This document shows, in pieces, positions 8,708 through 17,548 of a stretch of 64,000 nt of DNA; position 1 is the first letter of the stretch; each line of letters begins with the position of its first letter. This DNA is from CALMEC01 sp963706315. GTDB lineage: Bacteria; Actinomycetota; Thermoleophilia; Miltoncostaeales; Miltoncostaeaceae. The stretch covers positions 1 to 64,000 of the forward strand of contig CAVPMA010000014.1 in NCBI GenBank assembly GCA_963706315.1, written 5' to 3'. The notes under the pieces are model-generated. The model worked only from the letters and a program-made list of their open reading frames with translations, had not been told where the DNA came from and searched no databases. The position numbers and the translations under genes are program-made.

Positions 8708-9973
8708 TCAGGAGCAGGCGGCGACGATGTTGGGAGGCGTCTCCGGTTGGGTGCCGAGCGTGACCGTCACGGTCTCCCGCTTCCCGCCTGCCCGGATGAG
8801 CGTCAACGAAGCCACGTTACCCGGCTTCAACTGCTCGAGCTGATTCTGGAGGTCGTCCATCGACCGGACCGCCTTGCCGTTCAACGCCACGATCGCGTCG
8901 CCGCCCGCGCAGACCGTCGCGACGTCGAGTTCCACCGCTTTCGTTCCGGCGACCAGGCCGGCCTTGTCGGCGGGGCTTGCGGCGGCGATCCCGGTGACGA
9001 GCACACCACTCGTGGTCGGCAGCGAGCCGGCTGCGGCGACGCTCTGGTCGATCGTCGCGCCCGCGATGCCGAGCCACGCGTGCGACACGAGGCCGGTCGA
9101 GCTCAGCTCATCGATCACCTTGCGGTTGCCGGCGTCGAGGGGGATCGCGAACGCGACGCCCACGTTCGCGTCGACGCCCGAGTCGGCGATCTGGGCGTTG
9201 ACCGCCACCACCGCTCCGGTGGCGTCGAGCAGCGGGCCGCCGGAGTTGCCGTGGTTGACGGCCGCATCGGTCTGGATCGCGTCGCTCAGCGTGTAGCCGT
9301 TGGGCGAGGTGATCTCGCGGCCGAGGCCGGACACGACGCCGACGGACACCGATCCCGCGTAGCCGAAGGGCGTGCCGATCGCCATTACCGCGTCGCCCAC
9401 CCTCAGCGAGGCGGGGGACCCGAGCACGACAGGGTGGAGGTGCGACGCCATCCCCGTCGTGCGCAGCACCGCCAGGTCGGTCGTCGGGTCGGCGCCGACG
9501 AGCCTCCCGGTCGCGCTGGCGCCGTCGGCGAAGTGCACCGTGATCGTCTTGGCGTCGGTCACGACGTGTGCGTTCGTGACGATGTCGCCGTCGGTGCCGA
9601 CGACGAAGCCGCTGCCGAGCGCGACCTGCTCCTGGGTCTCGTCGGGACGGCCGGGGGGTCCCGGCACGGTGACGATCTGTCGCACGGTGATCTCGACAAC
9701 CCCCGGGCGGGCGCGGCTCGCGACGGCCGGCCAGCCGGGCCCGCTGCCCTCGGCGGTCGCCACTTGGGTCGTCGTCGTGGGCGTGGTCGGCAGGTCGAGC
9801 CCCGCGCTCGGCGACGCGCCGTCGTCGCGGATGGCGAGGGCGAACAGCGCTCCGATCAGCCCCGCGACGATCGCGACCCCGGCCAGGGCCGCCGGTACCT
9901 GCCAGCGGGACCTGCGAGACGGTGTGCGGTCAGGCCCCGTCGAGCCGTCCTCGCTGCCTGTTTGGTCGAGCAT
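8708..9973 (-). CDS. Membrane-anchored HtrA/DegP-type serine protease with PDZ domain
   Basis: This 421-residue extracytoplasmic quality-control protease has a short cytoplasmic N-terminus, one membrane segment at about residues 27-48, a Thr-rich linker and a trypsin-like domain. The catalytic triad is visible as H136 (TNAHVV), D166 (TTDLAVL) and S244 (GNSGGPLLD). A PDZ domain follows (about residues 310-410), with a glycine-rich binding loop in the segment around GIAAASPADKAGL. It stands alone between the hopanoid operon and an exporter gene, with about 120 bases of noncoding sequence upstream. Confidence 0.95.
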   Translation of the reverse strand: MLDQTGSEDGSTGPDRTPSRRSRWQVPAALAGVAIVAGLIGALFALAIRDDGASPSAGLDLPTTPTTTTQVATAEGSGPGWPAVASRARPGVVEITVRQIVTVPGPPGRPDETQEQVALGSGFVVGTDGDIVTNAHVVTDAKTITVHFADGASATGRLVGADPTTDLAVLRTTGMASHLHPVVLGSPASLRVGDAVMAIGTPFGYAGSVSVGVVSGLGREITSPNGYTLSDAIQTDAAVNHGNSGGPLLDATGAVVAVNAQIADSGVDANVGVAFAIPLDAGNRKVIDELSSTGLVSHAWLGIAGATIDQSVAAAGSLPTTSGVLVTGIAAASPADKAGLVAGTKAVELDVATVCAGGDAIVALNGKAVRSMDDLQNQLEQLKPGNVASLTLIRAGGKRETVTVTLGTQPETPPNIVAACS

Positions 9974-10094
9974 CTCCGCCCATCCTGGTGACGACGCTCC
10001 GGCGATCCTGACGACGGGCAGGGGTCCGGGCCATCAGCGATTCCCCCGGGAGCGGGGTTCGGGAAACCGCGGCTCCCGCGCGGGACTCGGAGTG

Positions 10095-11570
10095 TTACCC
10101 CGCCTGCTCGGCCGCGGCCGTCTCGCCCGTGGGCGCCGGGGCGTCGGCGTGCGCGCCTTCGGCGGCGCCCGCGACGTCCCGCCCGCCCTGGAACGCCCAG
10201 ATCGACACGGGGATCGCGATGGCGCACAGGGCGGCTCCGAACCAGAGTGCCGCGTGGTAGCCGGCCGTGAGCGCCTCCGGGCTGCCCCCGCCCCCGGCGG
10301 CGTCGGTGCGCGCGGCGGCGATCGCGACGAGGATGGCCAGTCCGAGGGCGCCGCCGATCTGCTGGGAGGTCGTGATCAGTGCGGACGACACCCCCGCCTC
10401 GGCCGGCGGCACCTCGCTGACGGCCATGAGGAACAGGGGCATGAAGCTCATGCCGATGCCGACACCGACCAGCAGCATCGCGGGCATCACGTCGACGAGG
10501 ATGCTTCCGTCGACGGGAGCGCGGGCTAGCAGGATGAGGCCCATGGCGGTGAGCCCGAGCCCGACGGCCAGCGGCGGCTTGGGGCCGAACTTCCGCACCA
10601 GCGCGGCCGCCGGCCCCGCCGACATCGCCCCGAGGAGCAGCGTCGACGGCAGGAACGTCAGCCCGGTCTCGAGCGGGCCGTAGCCGAGCACCTTCTGCAG
10701 GTAGAGCGTGCCGACGAAGAACCACCCGAAGAGTCCGACGATCGTGAGCATCGACACGACGCATCCGGCGGTCAGGTTGCGGGACTGGAAGAGGCGGAGC
10801 GGCACGAGGGGGTCGGCGATCCGCGACTCCACCACCACGAACGTCACGGCGAGCAGGACGGCGGCGACGAGGAAGCCGATTGTCCGCGCGGACGCCCAGC
10901 CGGCGGTCTCGGCGCCGACGAACGCGGCGACGGCGAGCGTGCTCGCTCCGGTGGCGAGGACGGCTCCGGCAACGTCGAGCCGCCCACGATTGGCCCCGGC
11001 CGGGTCTGGCGCGAGCGCGATCAGGGTGAGCACGATTCCCGCGATGCCGACAGGGAGGTTGACCAGGAAGATCCAGCGCCAGTCGAGTGCCTCGGTGAGG
11101 ACGCCGCCGAGGGTGACGCCGATCGAGCCGCCGCCCGCGGCGACGAACACCCAGATGCCCATCGCCTTCGCCCGCTCACGCGGATCGGGGAAGTTGATGA
11201 CGAGAAGCGCCAGCGCGACCGCGGTGATGATCGCCCCGCCGATGCCCTGCACGCCTCGCGCGACGACGAGCATCCAGGCGTCGGTCGCCAGCCCGCACGC
11301 CAGCGACGCGGCGGTGAAGATCGCGAGGCCGGCGACGAAGAGGCGACGCGGCCCGACCAGGTCGGCGCTGCGCCCCGCGAGCAGGAGCAGACCGCCGAAC
11401 GTCAGCAGGTAGGCATTGATCGCCCAGGCCAGGCCGGAGTTACTGAAGCCGAGGCCGTCCTGGATCTGCGGCAGGGCGACGTTCACGATGGTCCCGTCGA
11501 GCACGATCATCAACTCGCCCGCGCAGATCACCGCGAGCGCGAGCCAACGCCGGTTGTTGTCGGTCGTCAT
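10095..11570 (-). CDS. MFS drug-exporter-like transporter (DHA2/EmrB family)
   Basis: This 491-residue major facilitator protein has the length and helix density expected of the 14-helix DHA2 group. Helix 1 carries the family motif DGTIVNVALPQI (substrate/proton region), and the loop motif GRSADLVGPRR follows helix 2. The C-terminus is a short Ala/Glu-rich tail. It probably exports hydrophobic compounds by proton antiport, but the substrate cannot be told from sequence. ATG 11570 (MTTDNNRRW) begins the conserved region; an open frame further upstream is Arg-rich and is not part of the gene. Confidence 0.9.
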   Translation of the reverse strand: MTTDNNRRWLALAVICAGELMIVLDGTIVNVALPQIQDGLGFSNSGLAWAINAYLLTFGGLLLLAGRSADLVGPRRLFVAGLAIFTAASLACGLATDAWMLVVARGVQGIGGAIITAVALALLVINFPDPRERAKAMGIWVFVAAGGGSIGVTLGGVLTEALDWRWIFLVNLPVGIAGIVLTLIALAPDPAGANRGRLDVAGAVLATGASTLAVAAFVGAETAGWASARTIGFLVAAVLLAVTFVVVESRIADPLVPLRLFQSRNLTAGCVVSMLTIVGLFGWFFVGTLYLQKVLGYGPLETGLTFLPSTLLLGAMSAGPAAALVRKFGPKPPLAVGLGLTAMGLILLARAPVDGSILVDVMPAMLLVGVGIGMSFMPLFLMAVSEVPPAEAGVSSALITTSQQIGGALGLAILVAIAAARTDAAGGGGSPEALTAGYHAALWFGAALCAIAIPVSIWAFQGGRDVAGAAEGAHADAPAPTGETAAAEQAG

Positions 11571-11692
11571 CGCATCGTCTCCGAAGAGCCGGCGCCGGGT
11601 CCGTCGCCCGCACGGGCACGCACGAATCCGCGATCGCCGAAGGTGGCCACGATAGCCCAGGTTGCTGGCGACCTGCCTCCCTCGGGGTAAAG

Positions 11693-12607
11693 CTAGCTCT
11701 GCCGCGCGAAGATGAGCTCGGTGAGGGCGGCGAGATCCTCGGTGGGGCCCGGGACCGCAGCGAGCAGATCGACGGCCCGGCGGTGGCTTTCGGATGCGAG
11801 CTCCCGGGCCCGGTCGAGCCCGTAGAAGCTGACGTACGTGACCTTGCCCTGCCGCTCGTCCGCGCCCACGGGCTTGCCGAGCTCGTCCTCGTCGCCGGCG
11901 ACGTCGAGGATGTCGTCGACGATCTGGAACAGGAGCCCGAGCTCGACGGCGAAGCTGCGGAGTGCCGCGTCGACGGCGGGGTCCGGTCGCGCGTAGACGA
12001 GGGCGCACCTCACGGCGGAGGCGATGAGCCTGCCGGTCTTCAGCAGATGCACCTGGCGAAGCGCGTCCGCCGAGGTGCGTCCGTGGTCGCGCAGGTCGAG
12101 GAACTGACCGCCGACCATGCCGTTCACGCCGGAGGCGGCCGAGAGCTCGGCGATGATCCCCACCCGCGTCGACGGTCCGCCCGGTTGGTGCTCGGCGACC
12201 AGCCGGATCGCCTCGGCGAAAAGCGCATCCCCCGCCAGGATCGCGGCGTCCTCGCCGAACGCCCGGTGGCAGGTCGGGCGGCCACGGCGCAGGTCGTCGT
12301 CATCCATCGAGGGGAGGTCGTCGTGGATGAGCGAGTAGGTGTGGATCAGCTCGAGCGCCGCGGCGGTCGGGAGGAGCTCGGCGGGATCGTCCCCGAGCCC
12401 CTCGCACGTCGCGAGGCACAACACCGGGCGGATGCGCTTGCCGCCTGCCAGGAGCGAGTAGCGCATCGCCTCGACCAGGCCTTCCGTGCCGGCGAACGGT
12501 GCGTCCTCGGGGGCGGCGAAGTCGAGCTCCTCGAGGAACTCTTCGACCATCACGCGCAGGTGTTCCGGATAGCTCGTCTCGCGCTCCTCGGGTGGGTCAG
12601 GGCGCAC
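11693..12607 (-). CDS. Short- or medium-chain polyprenyl diphosphate synthase (FPP/GGPP type)
   Basis: This trans-prenyltransferase condenses IPP with allylic diphosphates. The 304-residue product has both Asp-rich motifs: the first reads DDLPSMDDDD followed by LRRGRPT and the second is QIVDDILD. GGKRIRP near residue 55 is the IPP-binding loop. The extra two residues in the first motif are usual for bacterial FPP and GGPP synthases; chain length cannot be fixed by eye. It could supply FPP to the squalene genes 3 kb downstream. The start is GTG at 12607. Confidence 0.92.
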   Translation of the reverse strand: MRPDPPEERETSYPEHLRVMVEEFLEELDFAAPEDAPFAGTEGLVEAMRYSLLAGGKRIRPVLCLATCEGLGDDPAELLPTAAALELIHTYSLIHDDLPSMDDDDLRRGRPTCHRAFGEDAAILAGDALFAEAIRLVAEHQPGGPSTRVGIIAELSAASGVNGMVGGQFLDLRDHGRTSADALRQVHLLKTGRLIASAVRCALVYARPDPAVDAALRSFAVELGLLFQIVDDILDVAGDEDELGKPVGADERQGKVTYVSFYGLDRARELASESHRRAVDLLAAVPGPTEDLAALTELIFARQS

Positions 12608-12710
12608 GGGATGTTAGTGCGCAGCCCGGTCGGGCACCGGGCGCGCCGGTCGCGGGCCCGGGGCGGAGTCCGTACGAGCGGGCCCGGCGTGCTTGATAGC
12701 GTCGTCGCCG

Positions 12711-13736
12711 ATGCGCGCGCTGATCCTCCATGGTCCGGGCGATCTCCGTCTGGAGGAGGTCCCGGCGCCGGTCCCGGCCTCCGGTGAGGTGGTGCTCGAC
12801 GTCGAGTACGCGCTGACCTGCGCGACCGACGGGAAGATGCTGCGAAACGGCCGTCACCCCGCGCTGCCCGACCCGCCCGCCCCGTTCGGGCACGAGGCCA
12901 CCGGGCGGATTGCCTCGCTGGGCGACGGCGTCGAGAGGTTCACGGTCGGGGAGGCGGTCGTCGTCGCGAACTCCGCCCCCTGCGGGGAGTGCTTCTTTTG
13001 CCGGCGCGGCAGGCCGAGCCTCTGCGAGTCCCTGGTGTACCTGTCGGGGGCGTTCGCGGAGCGACTCCGGGTCCCGGCGCGGATCGTCGCCACCAACATG
13101 CTCCGACGGCCGGAGGGCCTCGACCCGCGTCTCGCCCCGATGATCGAGCCGCTCGCCTGCGCGATTCGCGGGGTGGAGCGATCCGAAGCCGGGGACGGGG
13201 ATACCGTCGTGATCCTGGGCGGCGGCGTGCAGGGGCAGTTCCTCACGGCCTGCCTGGCTCGGCGCGGCTGCCGGGTCGTGGTTTGCGATCCGCACCCGGA
13301 CCGGCGCGAGCTCGCGCTGCGCTTCGGCGCCGAGCGGACCGCCGAGGCTCCCCGCGGTCCCGCCGGTGTGCGCGCCGTCGTGTCGGCGACCCCGGGTGCT
13401 CGTGGCGCGGACGTGGTGTTCGAGGCGGTCGGGCGCCCCGAGACCTGGCAGGCCGCTGTGGCGCTGGCCCGGCCGGGCGGGGAGGTGAACCTGTACGGCG
13501 GATGCCCGGCGGGAAGCTCGGTGACCTTGCCGACCGAGCCGCTGCACTACGGGGAGCTGCGAATCCAGGGGAGCTACCACCACACGCCGGCGGCGGTGCG
13601 CGCCGCCCTCGAGATGCTCACCGCGGGGGTTGCACCCTTCGGCGCGTTGGTGGGCGAGACGATCGGGCTGGAGGATGTCCCGACCGTGCTCGCCGCGTCC
13701 GGGGCGAAGCGCCCCGTGAGACCCGGGACTACTTGA
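12711..13736 (+). CDS. Zinc-dependent alcohol dehydrogenase (MDR family)
   Basis: This 341-residue medium-chain dehydrogenase has an N-terminal GroES-like domain with catalytic-zinc ligands (a Cys in LTCATDGKML, and His-Glu in FGHEATG). A structural-zinc loop has four cysteines in CGECFFCRRGRPSLC. An NAD(P)-binding Rossmann domain carries the motif VILGGGVQG. The substrate is unknown. ATG 12711 is preferred over upstream non-ATG options because it starts the conserved strand MRALILHG. It is divergent from the prenyl synthase gene and its last eight bases overlap the end of the convergent gene at 13729-14118. Confidence 0.9.
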   Translation: MRALILHGPGDLRLEEVPAPVPASGEVVLDVEYALTCATDGKMLRNGRHPALPDPPAPFGHEATGRIASLGDGVERFTVGEAVVVANSAPCGECFFCRRGRPSLCESLVYLSGAFAERLRVPARIVATNMLRRPEGLDPRLAPMIEPLACAIRGVERSEAGDGDTVVILGGGVQGQFLTACLARRGCRVVVCDPHPDRRELALRFGAERTAEAPRGPAGVRAVVSATPGARGADVVFEAVGRPETWQAAVALARPGGEVNLYGGCPAGSSVTLPTEPLHYGELRIQGSYHHTPAAVRAALEMLTAGVAPFGALVGETIGLEDVPTVLAASGAKRPVRPGTT

Positions 13737-14118
13737 GGCGCTTGGCGAGCCTGCGGATCTCCGCGTAGCCCTGCGACTCGGAGCGAAGCCGTGCGAGCTC
13801 CTGCTCCTGCGCGCGGATCGCGCGCGCCAGGTCGTCGAGCGCCGCCGTCGCCTTCGAGAGGGCGGCCTGCACGTCGCCACCGCCGCCGCGGCCCCGGCGG
13901 GCCGGGCCTTCGCCGCGCCGTCTGCGCGGTCGAAGCTGCGCACCGCGCTGGCGGGCGACCCGGTAGTAGTTCGCCGCGACCGTGCCGGACTCACGTCCGG
14001 TGCGGGCAGAGATGTCACTGAAAGCTTGCGTCTTGTTCATCCCCCCGGCGACCAGACGTTCGACTTCGTCGAAGATCTGGTTGCCGACACCGCCGCGTTC
14101 AGTTGCGTCAGTCGACAT
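13729..14118 (-). CDS. Small basic protein with an HTH-like N-terminus and C-terminal coiled coil
   Basis: I do not recognise a named family. The 129-residue product has an N-terminal helical region with a segment reading NKTQAFSDISARTGRESGTV, which looks like a helix-turn-helix. A short Arg/Gly-rich linker follows, then a Leu/Ala/Glu-rich heptad region (about residues 80-120). The layout suggests a DNA-binding oligomer. ATG 14118 was chosen over upstream in-frame codons because an AGAGG ribosome-binding site lies 8-10 bases before it. Its upstream region is noticeably AT-rich and holds an inverted repeat at 14170-14187. Confidence 0.7.
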   Translation of the reverse strand: MSTDATERGGVGNQIFDEVERLVAGGMNKTQAFSDISARTGRESGTVAANYYRVARQRGAQLRPRRRRGEGPARRGRGGGGDVQAALSKATAALDDLARAIRAQEQELARLRSESQGYAEIRRLAKRLK

Positions 14119-14169
14119 GGATGCAAACCTCTTTCCCCAGAATTGATGTTGCAGTGCTATCTCCTCACA

Positions 14170-14187
14170 TTGCATCGCGAAATGCAA
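14170..14187. promoter_or_regulatory. Inverted repeat in the AT-rich leader of the HTH-like gene
   Basis: The sequence TTGCATCGCGAAATGCAA has perfect 6-base arms (TTGCAT/ATGCAA) around a 6-base centre that overlaps TCGCGA. It sits 52 bases upstream of the start of the small HTH-like gene in a region much richer in A and T than its surroundings. It could be an operator, possibly for the downstream protein itself. This is inference from symmetry alone. Confidence 0.35.
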
Positions 14188-14229
14188 GTGAAGTATGGAC
14201 ACAACGCGGGCGTTTGTACGGTCTGGGCG

Positions 14230-15396
14230 TTACTCGAGGAAGAGCGCCATCGTCGCGGTGAAGCCATGTAGGAACGTCCTGCCTCCCACCGGGCCGATCT
14301 CGCCATTACAGAACATTCCGGCCGCAGGTACACCGAGCTCGTCGACGATTGCGGCCGCGTCATGATCGGCCGTTCCGAACATCCGCGTGCCGCGGCCGTT
14401 GCAGGTAAACAATAGTCCCGCGGCCGGGTGAAGCTCATTCCTCGTATCCCGGGCATCGCGCAATGCGATGCGGAAGTCTTCATCCGCCGAACTCGCGTCT
14501 CTCACGTGCAGGCGAAAGGTCTGACCGACGCGGACGTGTTCACCAATATAGACCGCACCCGTGTCGGGGTCGCGACCGTGGATACCACGCACGAGAAAGT
14601 CCCCGCGGCCGTACTCCGGCTGGTTCTCGTTGATCACCAATCCCGCGAGCAGTGGCTGGTCGAGGAGGCGACGCTCCTCGTCGGTGAGTTCGTCGACGAC
14701 GCGGGTGATCTTGTCGAACGCATTGGTCCCCGCGAGCTCCGCGACCACCGGTCCGCCGCCCGCGGTAATCACCATGTCGGGCCCGATCGGCGCACACCCC
14801 TGCGAGACGACCGGGACGATCGAGGCGCCCGGCAGATCCGCTCCGACGCCACCGTCGAAGTGCACGTCGCGGTCGAGGAACAGCACGTGCTCGCCTGGGC
14901 GCGCGCCGCCGGATGCCAGGCCGCCCACCATCGCCGGCCAGCCTCGGGCGTTGTGCTGCTCGATCATGAGATCGGCGGGAAGGGTGAACGGGTCGGCGAG
15001 GACGATCAGCGGGGTCTCGTCCGGGGAGCTTCCGATCGCGTCGGGCCAGCCCACGATCTCGTCGCCGTCCGCCGACGGCTCGGCTGTGAGACGGAACGTC
15101 TGCACGGCGACGTCCGGCAGGGCCGCGCACCACAGCGACAGCGCGGGCCCGCCCTCGATCTCCCGGCCCTCGCCGATGATCGCCTCGCCGGTGCATCCGA
15201 TCAGCCGCTCCGGCCCGAGGTGCGCGTGGATCGCCTCGAGGAGGGACCACGGGTCGGCGCACAGCTGAGGGGAGGCGAAGATCACCGCGAGGCTGGGCGT
15301 CGTGCCGTCGAGCGCCGCCCGCGCCTTGGTGGCGACCTCGGTGGCCGCCGCGACCGGATCCGGATCGACGGAGAGGGCGACAGCGAACTTCGACAT
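14230..15396 (-). CDS. FIST N/FIST C sensor-domain protein
   Basis: FIST proteins are predicted small-ligand sensory modules, often linked to signal-transduction proteins. The 388-residue product has the FIST_N pattern (for example IGCTGEAIIGEG and DPFTLPADLM, then MVGGLASGG) and the FIST_C end with LLFTCNGRG followed by AAGMFCNGEIGPVGG and FLHGFTATMALF. The start MSKFAVALS at 15396 matches the family N-terminus; upstream in-frame codons add unrelated residues. It stands alone, so its signalling partner is unknown. Confidence 0.9.
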   Translation of the reverse strand: MSKFAVALSVDPDPVAAATEVATKARAALDGTTPSLAVIFASPQLCADPWSLLEAIHAHLGPERLIGCTGEAIIGEGREIEGGPALSLWCAALPDVAVQTFRLTAEPSADGDEIVGWPDAIGSSPDETPLIVLADPFTLPADLMIEQHNARGWPAMVGGLASGGARPGEHVLFLDRDVHFDGGVGADLPGASIVPVVSQGCAPIGPDMVITAGGGPVVAELAGTNAFDKITRVVDELTDEERRLLDQPLLAGLVINENQPEYGRGDFLVRGIHGRDPDTGAVYIGEHVRVGQTFRLHVRDASSADEDFRIALRDARDTRNELHPAAGLLFTCNGRGTRMFGTADHDAAAIVDELGVPAAGMFCNGEIGPVGGRTFLHGFTATMALFLE

Positions 15397-15551
15397 GCGG
15401 TTCACGCTGCCAGTGTCACCGATTGCGACGAAATTTGCGATGAGGCCTTGACCTTGGCCGCTCGGATTTGCAGACTTGCACGGCACACACCGCTCGGGCA
15501 GGGCGGCAGCATCTGCTCACGCGAGAGCCACCCCAGGGTGGCTCGAAGCGT

Positions 15552-15848
15552 TTAAAGGCCGGGTGGCTCGTCCTGGTCCGGCATGAATCCCGGCGCCGGC
15601 CGGGCGTCGAACGGGTCGAGGGCGCGGCGCGCCTCCTCCCGCCGGTCCGCGCGCACGAGCACCTCCCTTGCTCCGAAGCCGAAGAAGTCGGGCAGCTCGA
15701 AGCCCCTGGCGCGGCGGGTGAACGCCGGGATTCCCGCCTCGCGGAGGATGTTGACCATCAGATCCGCCTCCGGCTCGTGCCGGGCGATCCTCACCATCAC
15801 CCACGGCGGCGGTGGCGGCGGCTTCGATCGTCGGCGCCACAGCCTCAC
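15552..15848 (-). CDS. Small DUF2007-like protein
   Basis: This 98-residue product has a proline-rich N-terminus (KPPPPPPW) followed by a segment resembling DUF2007, a small alpha/beta domain annotated as a putative signal-transducing protein: VRIARHEPEADLMVNILREA, then GFGAREVLVRADRREEARR. GTG 15848 overlaps the rhomboid stop as GTGA, so it is probably co-translated with the rhomboid protease. Function unknown. Confidence 0.72.
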   Translation of the reverse strand: MRLWRRRSKPPPPPPWVMVRIARHEPEADLMVNILREAGIPAFTRRARGFELPDFFGFGAREVLVRADRREEARRALDPFDARPAPGFMPDQDEPPGL

Positions 15849-16585
15849 AGCATCAGTTCGCGCGGCCGCTCGGGCCGGCGACGCCCGGCGAGGAACGGCA
15901 GGATCAGCGCGGCCCCCGCGACGAAGCCGAAGACGTGCGCCCAGTAGGCGACGCCGCCCTCGCCCTCCTGGGACTGCCCGCCGATGTAGAGGAACTGCAG
16001 GGCGATGTACGCGCCGAGCACGATCCACGCGGGGAGGCGAAGCGGGACGATAACCACGATCGTGAGGATCCTCGCCCGCGGGAACAGCACGAAGTACGCG
16101 CCGAGCACGCCCGAGATCGCTCCCGACGCGCCGATCAGGGGAACGATGGAGTCCGGGCTCGTGAGGGCCTGCCCGAGCGCGGCGATGATCCCGCAGAGCA
16201 GGTAGAAGGGAATGAACCGGATCCGGCCCAGCCGGTCCTCGACGTTGTTCCCGAAGATCCACAGGAACAGCATGTTCCAGAACAGGTGGAGCCAGCCGCC
16301 GTGGATGAACTGGTGCGAGATCAGTCCGACGAGGCGCGGCTGCTCGTCGTTGCGCAGCACGCACGCGTCGTCCTGCGGTGCGCTGCCGTGGAGGACGCGA
16401 TCGGGCAGGAGCCCGTACTCGCAAACCATCCCCGACTGCGACGCGTTGAACTCCGCCAGCGACTCGAACCGCTGCGGGTTCGGCTTCGTCGACTGGTACG
16501 CGAACAGGAGGATGTTGAGCGCGATCAGGACGACAGTGAGCACCGGGAACCGGCTCGTCGGGTTGTCGTCCTTGAGGGGGAGCAT
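15845..16585 (-). CDS. Rhomboid family intramembrane serine protease
   Basis: This 246-residue polytopic membrane protease cleaves substrates within the bilayer. The nucleophile motif is GASGAISG and the catalytic His is in WAHVFGF. The Asn-containing loop HLFWNMLFLWIFG precedes them, as in active rhomboids. The N-terminus is short, and about six membrane helices are visible. It starts at ATG 16585, lies 12 bases after argF and overlaps the DUF2007-like gene. Confidence 0.93.
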   Translation of the reverse strand: MLPLKDDNPTSRFPVLTVVLIALNILLFAYQSTKPNPQRFESLAEFNASQSGMVCEYGLLPDRVLHGSAPQDDACVLRNDEQPRLVGLISHQFIHGGWLHLFWNMLFLWIFGNNVEDRLGRIRFIPFYLLCGIIAALGQALTSPDSIVPLIGASGAISGVLGAYFVLFPRARILTIVVIVPLRLPAWIVLGAYIALQFLYIGGQSQEGEGGVAYWAHVFGFVAGAALILPFLAGRRRPERPRELML

Positions 16586-16597
16586 GGGCGGCCGAGG

Positions 16598-17548
16598 CTA
16601 CCCGGGAAGGATGTGCGCGAGGAGCGCCGCCTGCGTGTAGAGCCGGTTGTGCCCCTGCTGCCAGGCCGCGGACCTCGGGCCGTGCAGCACCTCGTAGCTG
16701 ATCTCGAGGTCGTGGTGCGCCGGTAGCGGGTGCAGGGCCACGGCGTCCGGCGCCGCGAGGTCCATCAGCGTGGCGTCGAGCTTGTAGGGGGTGAGGGCAC
16801 GGATGCGCTCGGCCTCGCGCTCCTCGTCGCCCATCGAGACCCACGTGTCGGTGTACAGGGCGAGGGCGCCCGCCGCGGCCTCCCGCGGGTCGCGCACGAC
16901 CCGCACGCCGCCGCCGCGGCTCGCCGCCAGGGCGTCCGCCCAGGCGATCGTCTCCGGGTCGGGGTCGTACCCCTCCGGGCAGGCGCAGGTGATGTCGAGC
17001 CCGAGCTTCGCCCCGACGACCACCAGTGAGATGCAGCAGTTGTTGCCGTCGCCGAGGTATGCGACCGGAACGCCGGCGAGGTCGCCGAACCGCTCGCGCA
17101 GCGTCAGGACGTCCGCGAGCCCCTGGCAGGGGTGGTGCTCGTATGTCAGGGCGTTCACGACGGGGATCGAGGCGTAGCGGGTGAGGTCCACGAGCTTCTC
17201 GTGCGGCCCGGTCCGCAGCACGAGCCCGTCGACCAGGCCGGAGAGGATCAGCGCCGTGTCCTCGATCGCCTCGCCCCGGCCGAGCTGCATGTCGCCCGCC
17301 GACAGGTAGATGGCATGACCGCCGAGACGCACGGTGGCCGTCTCGAACGCCACGCGCGTGCGGGTCGAGGGCCGCTCGAAGATCAGGCCGATGACCCGCC
17401 CGTCGAGCCACTTCGGCCATTCCCGCCATGGCGTCTCCTTGAGTCGCGTCGCGAGGTCGAGCACCGCCTCGATCGACTCGGTGGAGTGGTTCCGGAGGGT
17501 CAGGACCGACCGGCCGGCGAGGTCTGACTGCGGGGTGGGGCGCTCCAT
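16598..17548 (-). CDS. argF: Ornithine carbamoyltransferase-like enzyme with HPLP in place of HCLP
   Basis: The family transfers a carbamoyl group from carbamoyl phosphate to the delta-amino group of ornithine, giving citrulline. The 316-residue product has the carbamoyl-phosphate motifs STRTR (61-65) and HPCQ (139-142) and the ornithine-side motif DTWVSMG (234-240). The HCLP motif, whose Cys lines the ornithine site, reads HPLP (273-276), which is the form typical of aspartate carbamoyltransferase. The rest of the C-terminus is OTC-like. No other arginine genes are near. The ATG overlaps the stop of the dehydrogenase gene (ATGA). Substrate specificity is therefore less certain than family membership. 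Confidence 0.82.
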   Translation of the reverse strand: MERPTPQSDLAGRSVLTLRNHSTESIEAVLDLATRLKETPWREWPKWLDGRVIGLIFERPSTRTRVAFETATVRLGGHAIYLSAGDMQLGRGEAIEDTALILSGLVDGLVLRTGPHEKLVDLTRYASIPVVNALTYEHHPCQGLADVLTLRERFGDLAGVPVAYLGDGNNCCISLVVVGAKLGLDITCACPEGYDPDPETIAWADALAASRGGGVRVVRDPREAAAGALALYTDTWVSMGDEEREAERIRALTPYKLDATLMDLAAPDAVALHPLPAHHDLEISYEVLHGPRSAAWQQGHNRLYTQAALLAHILPG

